From: Flagellimonas aquimarina
GTDB taxonomy: Bacteria; Bacteroidota; Bacteroidia; Flavobacteriales; Flavobacteriaceae
DNA length: 64,000 bases
Assembly: GCF_003149745.1 (NCBI RefSeq)
Contig: NZ_QGEG01000001.1
Span: 1,240,001 to 1,304,000 of the forward strand
Direction of reading: 5' to 3'
Shown here: positions 33,220 through 42,750 of the stretch, piece after piece
How the letters are laid out: every line of letters starts with the position of its first letter
How positions within the stretch are numbered: the stretch's first letter is position 1
The notes under the pieces: generated by a model
Database searches by the model: none
Told to the model about the DNA's origin: nothing
Seen by the model: the letters and a program-made list of their open reading frames with translations, nothing else
Position numbers and translations under genes: made by a program

Positions 33220-35415
33220 ATGAAAAAGAATTTCACCTTGGCGCTTTTGGTAATTCTTGTTGCCGTAGCCTCATGTAGTTTTACAAATAAATCTTTTGAA
33301 AATGATGACAAGGACAAGCTGTTATTAGATTTAATAACTTATGTCTTGGAACGTGGTCATTATGAGCCCAAGGATTTAAACGATAATTTTTCTACAAATG
33401 TATTTGATGATTTTATAGATGTCTTGGACCCTACAAAAAGATACTTTTTGGCCAGTGATATCAGAGAATTTGAAAAATATAGATTTCAGATTGATGACGA
33501 AATCAAAAATACGGATATCACGTTCTTCAACATTGTTTACCAACGTTTAATGAAACGAATGGATGAAGCTCAGGATATTTATGATGAGGTACTTTCACAG
33601 CCATTTGACTATACTATTGAAGAAACCATTAATATTGACTATAAGGATCAGGAATTTGCATCAAACAAAAAGCAACTTAAGGAACGTTGGAGAAAACAAC
33701 TCAAATATAATACACTTGGAGTTTTTGATAATAAGATAGACAACAAACTTACAGAGAATCTTGCTGCAATTGGTGAAGGAGGGGATATTGCTTCCACTAA
33801 CATAAACTTGAACCTAAAAAATCCCAACGGAACTTTAAAAGATATTACCATCGATGAGATTGAAGTTGCTTCTAGGGAAAATACAAAGAGCACTTTAGAC
33901 GAATTTTTCGACTTCATTGATGACTTGGAACGTAAAGATTGGTTTGTGCAATATATCAACACCATTGTAGATGAATTTGATCCACATACGTTCTATTTTG
34001 CACCAGATGACAAGGAAAAATTTGATATTGGAATGTCTGGTAAGTTTGAAGGTATTGGTGCTAGACTTCAGAAAAAACCTGAAGGAGCTAGAATCATGGA
34101 AATTATTTCTGGAGGCCCCGTTTGGAGAGACCAAAGTTTGGAAGTTGGTGATGAAATATTAAAAGTTGGGCAATCAGGAGAAGAGCCAATAGATATTGTG
34201 GGCATGCGATTGGATGATGCCATTAAATTGATAAAAGGCCCAAAAGGAACCGTGGTTGATTTAACAGTAAGAAGGGCAGATGGGACTATTGAAGAAGTTT
34301 CCATAAAGAGAGATGTTGTATTGCTAGAGGAATCCTATGCTAAATCTGCAACTGTCAAAAGTGAAGAAAATAAATATGGACTCATCAATCTACCAAAGTT
34401 TTATGTGGATTTTGAAGATTACACAGAGCGTAACGCAGCAACAGATGTTGCCAAAGAGGTTGAGCGACTAAAACAAGAAGGTGTTGAAGGTATTGTGTTA
34501 GACTTAAGAGATAATGGAGGAGGATCCTTGAAAACGGTAGTGGAGATGGCTGGCTTGTTTATCAAAGACGGTCCAATTGTCCAAGTTCGTTCTTCAGGTC
34601 AAAGAAAAGAAGTACATGAAGATAAAGATGAACGTATTCAGTGGGATGGCCCATTGGTTATCTTAGTTAACGAGTTATCAGCTTCAGCATCTGAAATTTT
34701 GGCAGCTGCTATGCAAGACTATAAGCGAGCTGTTGTTATCGGTAGCAAGCAAACATTTGGTAAAGGAACCGTTCAGAATGTAATTCCTTTAGATAATATA
34801 GTAAGAAGCAATGAGCACGGAGATTTAGGTGCCATTAAGCTTACCACACAGAAATTCTATAGAATCAACGGAGGTTCCACACAGTTAGAAGGTGTTAAGA
34901 GTGATATTGTGGTGCCTGACAGATATAGCTATATAGATTTAGGAGAAAGAGACCAGGAAAATCCATTGGGTTGGGACAAAATAACCCCTGCCGAGTATAA
35001 GATTTGGGATGGTTACATTGATTTTGAGACCACTGTTGCCAATAGCAAAAAGCGAATGGAAGGCAACGAGCAAATTAAGTTGATAGAAGATAACGCCAAA
35101 TGGCTAAAGGAACAACAGGATGAGACGATAGTTTCTTTAAGTTATGACGCGTACAAAAAAAGGGAAGAACAAGCTAAAAAACGTTCTGATCAATTTAAGA
35201 GCCTTAGAGAATACGATTCAAAGTTGACATTTGAATCTTTAAAATATGAAACAGAGTTGTTTACACAGGATTCTGTGCTAAGAGAAAAAAGAGATAGATG
35301 GCACAAGAATTTGGCAAAAGACATCTATGTTGAAGAAGCTGTAAATGTACTTAGAGACTTGCAGTTAAACAATATCAAGAACAGCGAAAGAAAGCTGGCA
35401 AGCGTAAAAGGATAA
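33220..35415 (+). CDS. Carboxy-terminal processing peptidase (tail-specific protease, S41)
   Basis: About 731 residues from the ATG at 33220; a TTG start 45 bases earlier would bury the signal peptide. The leader ends in a lipobox-like VASCS. An N-terminal Prc-specific helical region is followed by a PDZ domain (about 225-330, with KFEGIGARLQ and GDEILKVG), the S41 peptidase core with ELSASASEILAAA (Ser about 491) and GKGTVQ (Lys about 515), and a C-terminal DUF3340-like helical part. It degrades or trims periplasmic proteins from their C-termini. A strong terminator follows. Confidence 0.93.
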   Translation: MKKNFTLALLVILVAVASCSFTNKSFENDDKDKLLLDLITYVLERGHYEPKDLNDNFSTNVFDDFIDVLDPTKRYFLASDIREFEKYRFQIDDEIKNTDITFFNIVYQRLMKRMDEAQDIYDEVLSQPFDYTIEETINIDYKDQEFASNKKQLKERWRKQLKYNTLGVFDNKIDNKLTENLAAIGEGGDIASTNINLNLKNPNGTLKDITIDEIEVASRENTKSTLDEFFDFIDDLERKDWFVQYINTIVDEFDPHTFYFAPDDKEKFDIGMSGKFEGIGARLQKKPEGARIMEIISGGPVWRDQSLEVGDEILKVGQSGEEPIDIVGMRLDDAIKLIKGPKGTVVDLTVRRADGTIEEVSIKRDVVLLEESYAKSATVKSEENKYGLINLPKFYVDFEDYTERNAATDVAKEVERLKQEGVEGIVLDLRDNGGGSLKTVVEMAGLFIKDGPIVQVRSSGQRKEVHEDKDERIQWDGPLVILVNELSASASEILAAAMQDYKRAVVIGSKQTFGKGTVQNVIPLDNIVRSNEHGDLGAIKLTTQKFYRINGGSTQLEGVKSDIVVPDRYSYIDLGERDQENPLGWDKITPAEYKIWDGYIDFETTVANSKKRMEGNEQIKLIEDNAKWLKEQQDETIVSLSYDAYKKREEQAKKRSDQFKSLREYDSKLTFESLKYETELFTQDSVLREKRDRWHKNLAKDIYVEEAVNVLRDLQLNNIKNSERKLASVKG

Positions 35416-35437
35416 ACGGTTTTCTGATAAAAAAAAT

Positions 35438-35470
35438 AAAGCCGACTACTTTATAGGAGTCGGCTTTTTT
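35438..35470 (+). terminator. Rho-independent terminator of the tail-specific protease gene
   Basis: AAAGCCGACT / AGTCGGCTTT stem with a 10-base loop and a T run, about 25 bp after the stop codon. Bidirectional use is possible, since the convergent helicase gene ends at 35516. Confidence 0.83.
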
Positions 35471-35515
35471 ATGGTATAACTTGAATGCTGTGAAGAAAAA
35501 CTAGTTTGGCAGTAC

Positions 35516-36784
35516 TTATCTTTTCTTTCTTCGGAAACCTGGATTTTGAGACCCTCTCTTTTTATTACGATTGGCAAAAAACTCTTGTTTCTTACGTTGC
35601 TTTTCCTTCTGTAACGCCTTTTTTTCAGTAGCGTTCATGGGTTTATCGGTTTGCGGAAAGGGATTGTCGCCAACCACTTCTATATTTTTTTTAATGAGTT
35701 TTTCAATATCCCTTATGTACACATTTTCTTCTGGTTCACAGATTGAAATAGAGGTGCCTTCTTCGCCTGCACGTCCACAACGCCCAATTCTATGAACATA
35801 CGTTTCAGGTTCATTGGGTATATCGTAGTTGATTACGTAGCGGAGCTTATCTATGTCTATACCACGCGCAGCAATATCTGTGGCCACCAATACTCTAATC
35901 TTATCATCTTTAAATTCTTTTAGCGCCCTTTGTCTCTGGTTTTGAGACTTATCACCATGGATGGCCGCACATTCAATTTTTTTCTTCCGTAGATTACGTA
36001 CAATGCGGTCTGCCCCATGTTTGGTTCTAGAAAAAAGTAATACCTGCTCCAACTTGGGGTCCTCAAGAATATGCAATAGCAATTTACTTTTGTCTTCTTT
36101 ATTGGTGGTGTATAAATACTGCTGAATCGTTTCCGCTGTAGAAGAAACAGGATTGACGGATACCTTCTTTGGGTTGATCAATATTTGTTGCGATAGAGTC
36201 AAAATATTTTTGGGCATAGTGGCCGAGAAAAATAAGGACTGCCTTTGTTTGGGTAATTTGGCCAAAACCTTTTTAATGTCATGTATAAAACCCATATCCA
36301 ACATACGGTCAGCCTCGTCCAAGACAAAATATTTAACGTCCTGCAAAGAGATATATCCTTGGTTCATCAAATCGATTAAGCGTCCAGGAGTGGCAATTAA
36401 AACATCTACACCCTGTCTTAAGACATTGGTTTGGGATCTTTGATTGACACCTCCAAAAATGACCGTATTTGTGATAGTGGTGTATTTACCATAAGCGGAA
36501 AAGCTTTCTCCAATTTGTATGGCAAGTTCACGCGTAGGGGTAATCACCAGTGTTGAAATCCTTCGTTTACCATTTTGGTTTTGCTGATTATTCACCAAAT
36601 GCTGAAGAATGGGAATGGCAAAAGCCGCGGTTTTTCCTGTTCCGGTCTGTGCACTGCCCAACACATCTTCTTTGTTTAAAACCAATGGGATGGATTTGGC
36701 CTGAATAGAAGTAGGCTCTGTATAGTTTTCATCCCTTAATGCTTTTAGTATGGAAGGAATTAATTTTAAATCTTGGAATGTCAT
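35516..36784 (-). CDS. DEAD-box RNA helicase
   Basis: About 422 residues starting with ATG at 36784 (MTFQDLKL, the usual Q-motif lead-in); an in-frame upstream start would add 12 unrelated residues. Motifs: AQTGTGKT (45-52), PTRELA (83-88), DEAD (156-159), SAT (187-189), the RGIDI segment and HRIGRCGRAG in the second RecA domain. A basic tail (about 380-422, ending in RGSQNPGFRRKKR) should bind RNA. Such helicases act in ribosome assembly, cold adaptation and mRNA turnover. The minus-strand TACCTTTG about 73 bp upstream may be its promoter. Confidence 0.93.
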   Translation of the reverse strand: MTFQDLKLIPSILKALRDENYTEPTSIQAKSIPLVLNKEDVLGSAQTGTGKTAAFAIPILQHLVNNQQNQNGKRRISTLVITPTRELAIQIGESFSAYGKYTTITNTVIFGGVNQRSQTNVLRQGVDVLIATPGRLIDLMNQGYISLQDVKYFVLDEADRMLDMGFIHDIKKVLAKLPKQRQSLFFSATMPKNILTLSQQILINPKKVSVNPVSSTAETIQQYLYTTNKEDKSKLLLHILEDPKLEQVLLFSRTKHGADRIVRNLRKKKIECAAIHGDKSQNQRQRALKEFKDDKIRVLVATDIAARGIDIDKLRYVINYDIPNEPETYVHRIGRCGRAGEEGTSISICEPEENVYIRDIEKLIKKNIEVVGDNPFPQTDKPMNATEKKALQKEKQRKKQEFFANRNKKRGSQNPGFRRKKR

Positions 36785-36856
36785 GTTGTTTTTTAAGGGA
36801 TTACCGTGGTAGGCGCACAATTAGGTTTGAAAACCAGACCGGTTTTTGATAAGGGT

Positions 36857-36864
36857 CAAAGGTA
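36857..36864 (-). promoter_or_regulatory. Putative -7 element of the DEAD-box helicase gene
   Basis: On the minus strand TACCTTTG matches TAnnTTTG, 72 bp upstream of the start codon; a leader of that length would be typical for cold-regulated helicase genes. No clear -33. Confidence 0.38.
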
Positions 36865-36918
36865 AGTGAATACATGGGTTTCCTTTAAGAAATCTAAGAG
36901 CAATTAGTTAATCATCTT

Positions 36919-37257
36919 TTAGGGTGAAGTGCTTTTATCCATTTTTTCAAAAACGTAATCTTTTTTCCAAATAAAAATTAGACTTGCAATCACATTGAAT
37001 ACCACAAGAAATATTGTCCAATTAGTTTTTTTTTCTTTAGGTAGGTTTTTGTACGTCCAAAGGCGATAAATCAAAATCCCAATTTGCAACAGAGTAAGTC
37101 CATTTACAATTGGGGCTTGATATTGAAAGTCTACAAGATTGTTAGAAATCCATTTTAAAAAATCAATGCTCCAAAAGGAAATCATATACGCAATTCCAAC
37201 TATTGACGGAATTGACAGTAAAGTTTTGAAAAATACGTTCATTTCATTCTTGGACAT
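36919..37257 (-). CDS. Small membrane protein of unknown family
   Basis: A 112-residue protein with three predicted transmembrane helices (about 12-32, 50-66, 80-98) and Lys-rich cytoplasmic loop YKNLPKEKKTNW between the second and third. It is an orphan gene in the 590 bp between the helicase and the divergent nuclease gene. I do not recognise a family with certainty. Confidence 0.6.
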   Translation of the reverse strand: MSKNEMNVFFKTLLSIPSIVGIAYMISFWSIDFLKWISNNLVDFQYQAPIVNGLTLLQIGILIYRLWTYKNLPKEKKTNWTIFLVVFNVIASLIFIWKKDYVFEKMDKSTSP

Positions 37258-37376
37258 GCTTCCTGGTCAATGCACTTTTAATGTGCACAACAGGTGTACA
37301 TGTTAACTAACCAATATAAGAATATGTGGACAATGATTATATATTTCTTAAACTTGGAAAAGAAAGATGTAGTTAA

Positions 37377-38177
37377 ATGAAAAACAAAACCATTTATACC
37401 CTACTCTTTATTGTTTGTGTGGTGGGTTTCTGGGTATTTGAGAATTTTTATACCCCAGATACGTATTCAAACCCAAGTAGTAAGGCAGGTGCTGTAATTG
37501 TAGACACAGGGTTTTTACCCGGTTCAACCACCGGAGCTATTGTGAGTCATGAGTATTTTATGCTTTCTTATAACGAGCCTTATGAGCAAGCAGAATGGGT
37601 TGCCTATGAACTTAAAAAAAGTCATTTAACACAAGATGATAGAAGGAGGCCCTATTTTATTGAAGACCCAAAAGTAAAAACCAAATCTGCAGACTGGAGA
37701 AACTATAAAGGCTCTGGTTATGATAGAGGTCATCTTTGTCCTGCTGGGGACAGGCGATTTTCGGAATACGCGTACAACGAAACTTTTTATACGAGCAATA
37801 TAAGCCCACAAGACAGGGAATTCAATGCCGGTGTATGGAACAGATTGGAACAGCAGGTGCGTTATTGGTGCAAAAAATACGGGGACCTAGTAGTAATCAC
37901 TGGAGGTATTTTGGAAAAAGGATTGGAAGAAATTGGGGATGAAGATGTGGATGTTCCAGATGAATTCTATAAAGTGGTATTCAAAAAAAATGGAGATTCT
38001 ATAGACGTTCTTTGCTTTTTAATGCCAAATAAAGAAAGCAAGGCCGAATTGGACAGTTTTTTAGTTTCCATTGATGAATTGGAAAGAATAACTTCCATCG
38101 ATTTCTTTGAAAACAAACCTAAAGCTTGGCAGGAAAAAGTGGAAGAAAAAGTCAATGTTTCTGGTTGGCGGTTTTAA
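37377..38177 (+). CDS. DNA/RNA non-specific endonuclease (NUC1/NucA type) with N-terminal anchor
   Basis: A 266-residue protein with an N-terminal hydrophobic segment (about 5-22) and a beta-beta-alpha metal nuclease domain. The catalytic DRGH (116-119, His119 as general base), NISPQ (141-145) with metal-binding Asn, and the following N..VWNRLE helix (about 150-158) are intact. It would cut DNA or RNA outside the cytoplasm, for nucleotide scavenging or processing of DNA near the envelope. It overlaps the convergent rodA gene end by four bases. Confidence 0.9.
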   Translation: MKNKTIYTLLFIVCVVGFWVFENFYTPDTYSNPSSKAGAVIVDTGFLPGSTTGAIVSHEYFMLSYNEPYEQAEWVAYELKKSHLTQDDRRRPYFIEDPKVKTKSADWRNYKGSGYDRGHLCPAGDRRFSEYAYNETFYTSNISPQDREFNAGVWNRLEQQVRYWCKKYGDLVVITGGILEKGLEEIGDEDVDVPDEFYKVVFKKNGDSIDVLCFLMPNKESKAELDSFLVSIDELERITSIDFFENKPKAWQEKVEEKVNVSGWRF

Positions 38178-39463
38178 ATACCATCCTTTAAACGATTGGA
38201 ATCTAGCTTTAAAAAAATAAAGAGTAGCATCGTAAAGAATATTAATCCAGAACCTCCATAACTAAAAAATGGCAATGGAACACCAATTGTGGGGAGCAAC
38301 CCGATCACCATTCCAATATTTATAAAATAATGAATGAGCAATATGGAAATGACCCCATAACCAAACATCCTGCTAAAATCATTCTTCTGTCTTTCCGCAA
38401 TGTAAATCAACCGTAAAAAGAAAAAGGTAAAAAGTAGAATTACGGTAACCGTTCCCATAAAGCCCCATTCTTCTCCTACAGAACTAAAAATATAATCTGT
38501 ATGTTGTTCAGGTACAAAATCTCCTTTGGTTCGGGTGCCTTCCAAAAAACCTTTTCCAAAGAACCCACCAGATTCTATTGCCTTTTCAGATTGATAGGTA
38601 TTGTAACCAATGGTTTTTCTAATTTCTTCTAATTTCTTCTCGTCCTTTTCTAAACTAAGCCATAACGCAAAACGATCGCGGTGCCTTTGTTCAAAAACAT
38701 TGTCGTAAACAAAGCGGACTGACAGTGAGAATAGAACAGAAGCTATAATGATTCCTACCAACGGTAAAATGGGAATCTTTGTTGATTTTCGTTTAAAAAT
38801 AAATATCAAGATAGTCAGAATTACCAGGCCTATGGCTACCCAGACCGTTCCAAACATCAATGTGGTTGCAAACAAAATAACAATGGTCAACAATATCCCT
38901 AAATAGTACAATGGAAACCCTTCTCTAAAGAGCACAAAAAATAGAGAAAAGTAAATGAGAGAGCTTCCGGGGTCAGGTTGGGGCAAAATAAGAAGTGCTG
39001 GTAACAAAATGATCAATAGAGCGTATAATTGATGCTTTCTATTCTTTATATCTGTCTGAATATCACTTAAATATTTAGCCAACGCTAGCGCTGTGGCAAC
39101 CTTGGCCAACTCAGATGGTTGTAAATTAAAGAATCCCAAATCATACCAAGATGTGGCTCCGGCAATGGTTTTTCCGAATACGAACAGCCCAAGCAGCAAG
39201 AACATTGATATAATGTAGAAGATTGATGCAAAACGCTCAAAAAAGTTTGTTTCAATAAATAGGACAAAAACAACTCCTATAAGGGCCAATCCTATAAAGA
39301 ACAGTTGTTTACCATAAAGGGTAGAAAAATCAAAAATTGAAGCATTGGGATCACTTAATGTAGTGGAATAAATATTGATCCAACCAATAAATACCAAAAA
39401 TGCGTAAAGAAAAACCGTAAGCCAATCTATTCTTCCAAAAAGCCCCTTACCAGACATATTCAT
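38174..39463 (-). CDS. rodA: Rod shape-determining protein RodA (SEDS glycosyltransferase)
   Basis: A 429-residue inner-membrane protein of the SEDS family that polymerises peptidoglycan strands together with PBP2. Ten or so helices are predicted; family motifs include LQPSELAKVATAL (about 116-128), LPQPDPGSSLIY (about 160-171), a long periplasmic loop with FVPEQHTDYIFSSVGEEWGF and the C-terminal IGMVIGLLPTIGVPLPFFSYGGS. Two adjacent ATGs (39463 and 39457) are possible; both overlap the upstream PBP2 gene. It is the last gene of the mre cluster. Confidence 0.96.
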   Translation of the reverse strand: MNMSGKGLFGRIDWLTVFLYAFLVFIGWINIYSTTLSDPNASIFDFSTLYGKQLFFIGLALIGVVFVLFIETNFFERFASIFYIISMFLLLGLFVFGKTIAGATSWYDLGFFNLQPSELAKVATALALAKYLSDIQTDIKNRKHQLYALLIILLPALLILPQPDPGSSLIYFSLFFVLFREGFPLYYLGILLTIVILFATTLMFGTVWVAIGLVILTILIFIFKRKSTKIPILPLVGIIIASVLFSLSVRFVYDNVFEQRHRDRFALWLSLEKDEKKLEEIRKTIGYNTYQSEKAIESGGFFGKGFLEGTRTKGDFVPEQHTDYIFSSVGEEWGFMGTVTVILLFTFFFLRLIYIAERQKNDFSRMFGYGVISILLIHYFINIGMVIGLLPTIGVPLPFFSYGGSGLIFFTMLLFIFLKLDSNRLKDGI

Positions 39464-41315
39464 TTATCTTGAAAGGTTCTCCACTATACGGCTTTGCATA
39501 TTCGTGTTCCAATGTTTTTTCTAGCATCCGTTTTTCCAAATCTTTTCTGGTGATTTCACCTTTTATGTACTTCTCAATTAGCAAAGAAGCAATGTGTCCA
39601 GCGTATCGAGAACCATAATACCCGTTTTCAATATAAACGGCTAAAGCGATTTTAGGGTTTTCAACGGGAGCAAAAGCTACAAATACGGAATGATCTGTAA
39701 GTTGCATACGTTCTCCATTGACGCGCACAAAATTTTCAACAGTACCGGTTTTTCCAGCTATTTCAATTCCGGGTATTTGTACCCATCGCCCGGTTCCATA
39801 TTTATAGACATTGGCCATACCTTTAATAACCGGTTCAAAATGTTCCTTATCTATGGTAGTTTGGTGGGGTTCGGTATACTTGGGGTCAATTGCGCCTGTA
39901 TTCCCTATCTTTTTAATGATATGAGGGGTGTAAAAGTACCCTCTATTTGCAATTGCGGCGGTCATATTGGCCAGTTGTAAGGGCGTTGCTGCTACTTCAC
40001 CTTGACCTATGGCATTTGAAATGATTGTTGAAGAAGCCCAACTTCCATTGCCATACCATTTGTCATAAAAAGCTTTGCCTGGAATTCTACCTGGTCTTCC
40101 TGTTGGAATATCTGTACCTAAATAACCCCCAAGTCCAAAGCTCTTCATGTGTTTTTCCCAAACATCCATACCTTCATCGGTAGTTGGGTATTTTTCATAT
40201 ATTTTTCTGAACGTACCAGCAAAATAGGCATTGCAGGATTGGTAGATGCCCGAGTTCATATCACGAACACCACCACCGCAATGGCATCCTTTCTTTTGGC
40301 TACCAACATAAAATCCATTATAACACCTAAACTTTGTACTTGGGTCTATAACACCTTCTTGCAAGGCTACCAACGCGTTCATTGTTTTAAAAGGGGAGCC
40401 TGGTGATGGCTCTGCCAATATAGAACGATCCCAAGTGGGTTTAGAAATAGTGTCGTAATGCAGTTTGCTATAATTTTTGGATCGCTTTCTACCAACCAAC
40501 AATGCCGGGTCATAGGTTGGTCCAGATATCATGGTCAGAATTTCTCCGGACTTGGGGTCTATGGCCACAATTCCTCCTCTTTTACCGTTCATCAACCTTT
40601 CCCCGTACTCCTGTAGTTTTTTGTCCAGGGTTATATGAATCTCTTTCCCCTGCTCGGGCAGTGTGTCCAACTTTCCACTTTTGTAAGGCCCTATATCTCT
40701 ATTAAAACGATCTTTTTGTATAAACTTGACACCTTTTCGTCCCCTTAGAATTTCTTCGTATTGTTTTTCAATCCCTGTGCGCCCTTTTAGTTCTCCCGCT
40801 ACATAATAAGGGTTGTTTTGTAAATCTCTTTCGTTTACTTCACTAATGTATCCCAATACATTTGCTGCACTATTTGTGGTATAATAGCGCAAAGACCTTT
40901 TCTGAATATAAAAACCGACGTAATGCCTCATCTTTTCTTGGAGTCTTGCATAATCTTCTTTGGAAAGTTGAGGTACAAGGACAGATGGGAGCCTTGGGGA
41001 ATATATTCTTGCCCTCCTAAGCTTCTCAATAAATGCAGGTTTATCAATCCCAAGGAGATTACAGAATTCCAGAGTGTCTAATGGCTTAACCTCTCGAGGT
41101 ATGAACATAACGTCATACGCAGGTTGGTTACCCACCATAAGTTCCCCGTTTCTGTCGTATACATAACCTCTCTCGGGGTAATCGTAAATGGCTTTAATGG
41201 CTGGATCTTCCAAGGTCTGGTCTGGAGAGAAACTAAAAAGTTGTAAGTAGGAAAGTCTACCTATAAAGGTGAACCCTATCATGACAATAATGGAAGATAA
41301 CAGCAGTTTTTTCAT
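39447..41315 (-). CDS. mrdA: Penicillin-binding protein 2 (class B transpeptidase)
   Basis: About 622 residues from ATG at 41315. A single N-terminal membrane anchor, a PBP dimer domain (about 45-230) and the transpeptidase domain with the SPFK active-site tetrad (Ser about 305), the SxN-like SCNAYF and KTGT. PBP2 cross-links peptidoglycan in side-wall growth and works with the SEDS protein RodA encoded next. The gene lies 56 bp downstream of mreD. Confidence 0.96.
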   Translation of the reverse strand: MKKLLLSSIIVMIGFTFIGRLSYLQLFSFSPDQTLEDPAIKAIYDYPERGYVYDRNGELMVGNQPAYDVMFIPREVKPLDTLEFCNLLGIDKPAFIEKLRRARIYSPRLPSVLVPQLSKEDYARLQEKMRHYVGFYIQKRSLRYYTTNSAANVLGYISEVNERDLQNNPYYVAGELKGRTGIEKQYEEILRGRKGVKFIQKDRFNRDIGPYKSGKLDTLPEQGKEIHITLDKKLQEYGERLMNGKRGGIVAIDPKSGEILTMISGPTYDPALLVGRKRSKNYSKLHYDTISKPTWDRSILAEPSPGSPFKTMNALVALQEGVIDPSTKFRCYNGFYVGSQKKGCHCGGGVRDMNSGIYQSCNAYFAGTFRKIYEKYPTTDEGMDVWEKHMKSFGLGGYLGTDIPTGRPGRIPGKAFYDKWYGNGSWASSTIISNAIGQGEVAATPLQLANMTAAIANRGYFYTPHIIKKIGNTGAIDPKYTEPHQTTIDKEHFEPVIKGMANVYKYGTGRWVQIPGIEIAGKTGTVENFVRVNGERMQLTDHSVFVAFAPVENPKIALAVYIENGYYGSRYAGHIASLLIEKYIKGEITRKDLEKRMLEKTLEHEYAKPYSGEPFKINEYVW

Positions 41316-41371
41316 AGACAATAAAATTAGACGAGCCTAGTCTTATGTATTTCAACGAAATAGTAGTCTTT

Positions 41372-41878
41372 TTATTCGCTTTGTGGGCTAAAAAGTGAAC
41401 TAAACAGCGTACATAAAATCAAAGTTACAACTCCAGTCGCAAATACCTTTTTCAAAATTAACAGGAAGTGGGATATACTTAAGATTTCCAATGAAAAGAA
41501 AACAACTTGATGTATCAATACCAATAGACCCAAAAAAGTGATGCGCTGTACTTTGGTGGTATTCTTAAAACTGAAGTTTTGAAATTCATAATTTACCCCA
41601 AAACAAAAGCGCATGATTACTGGTCTTATATAGGCTACGGTCAATGAAGCAATGGCATGCAAAGCCATAGAATCTGAAAAAATATCAATTACAAACCCTA
41701 GAAAAAAAGCGGTCAACATAAAAACGGCCCTATTTCCTTTTATGGGATACCAGTAAAGAAAAATAACATAGACCAAAGGATTTATAAATCCCAGAAAGTT
41801 CAAAGTATTAAAAATTAGTACCTGGGTAAGGACAAGCAATATAAAACGAAAACCATTTATGATCAAGCTATTATTCAT
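41372..41878 (-). CDS. mreD: Rod shape-determining protein MreD
   Basis: A 168-residue membrane protein with about five helices and the Bacteroidota MreD pattern (VLIFNTLNFLGFINPLVYVIFLYWYP, GFVIDIFSDSMALHAIASL). It bridges the cytoskeletal MreB system and the periplasmic enzymes. It overlaps mreC by 8 bp. Confidence 0.92.
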   Translation of the reverse strand: MNNSLIINGFRFILLVLTQVLIFNTLNFLGFINPLVYVIFLYWYPIKGNRAVFMLTAFFLGFVIDIFSDSMALHAIASLTVAYIRPVIMRFCFGVNYEFQNFSFKNTTKVQRITFLGLLVLIHQVVFFSLEILSISHFLLILKKVFATGVVTLILCTLFSSLFSPQSE

Positions 41879-42686
41879 CTGTAGTTCTTGCTTCCAATTC
41901 TTTAATTTCTTCCTTGTTCATGTTCTTTATGAGATAAACATTTTTAACGTTGGCCATGTCGTTGAACAGTTCTACATCAATATTATAAAAACTTCTGGAT
42001 GCATTTAGATCGTATTTTCTTATAACACCAATAGGAATATTTTCAGGAAAGATGCTTGACATTGCCCCTGTAACAATGGTGTCACCCACTACCAAAGGAA
42101 CCAATCTGGGAATATCTACAAGTTGTACAACATTGTAATCCTGTACATCCCAAATTAATGAACCAAAGTAATTGGTGTTCTTTATTTTAGCGTTGATATT
42201 TGATTTTGTATTCAGTACGCTCTGTACAGTAGCAAATTTGGAAGAAGTGTTTTCAACAATCCCCAAAATTCCTTTAGTAGTGATTACACCCATATCTTGC
42301 TCTATGCCATGGATTTTTCCTTTGTCTATGGTTAGGTAATTTCTTGGAGAGGAAAAGCTATTTTTTATGAGGTTGGCAGTGATGACCTCATAGTCTTTAA
42401 AAATACTGTCCTTCTCTTGAACAGATTCTTTGGAAGGATTAAAAAGTAATTTCCGCAATTGTTCATTCTCTTCAACTAGTCTGTTGTTTTCCTGACGCAG
42501 TCCAAAATATGAAGAAATATTGGCGGCAGAGCCATAAACATTGCCCATTATCCATTTTGAAGAATTGAAGAATTTAGATTGATGATAGGAGTGGGTTCTA
42601 ATGGTTAATGCCAGGGAAATAACCATAAGAAAGCCATAAAGAAATGCATTTCTGTAACTTAGAATAAAATTGATGATGCGCTGCAT
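41871..42686 (-). CDS. mreC: Rod shape-determining protein MreC
   Basis: A 271-residue bitopic membrane protein: a helix at about 9-26, a coiled coil (about 60-85) and a beta-barrel periplasmic domain with GKIHGIEQDMGVITTKGILGIV and the VVGDTIVTGAMSSIFPENIPIGVI segments, typical for MreC. It scaffolds the elongasome (MreB, MreD, PBP2, RodA). The tail (KEEIKELEARTTDE) is charged. It lies 64 bp after mreB. Confidence 0.95.
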   Translation of the reverse strand: MQRIINFILSYRNAFLYGFLMVISLALTIRTHSYHQSKFFNSSKWIMGNVYGSAANISSYFGLRQENNRLVEENEQLRKLLFNPSKESVQEKDSIFKDYEVITANLIKNSFSSPRNYLTIDKGKIHGIEQDMGVITTKGILGIVENTSSKFATVQSVLNTKSNINAKIKNTNYFGSLIWDVQDYNVVQLVDIPRLVPLVVGDTIVTGAMSSIFPENIPIGVIRKYDLNASRSFYNIDVELFNDMANVKNVYLIKNMNKEEIKELEARTTDE

Positions 42687-42750
42687 GCAATCGTATCATT
42701 AGGAAAGTTAATAAACTTTCAAAAGGTCTTTAAACAGTATAAAAACCAAA

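Noticed and set aside
38612-38645. Short tandem repeat-like run (attTCTTCTA units) in rodA
   Set aside because: It encodes the Glu/Lys-rich loop of RodA and stays in frame; a chance repeat of codons, not a regulatory repeat.
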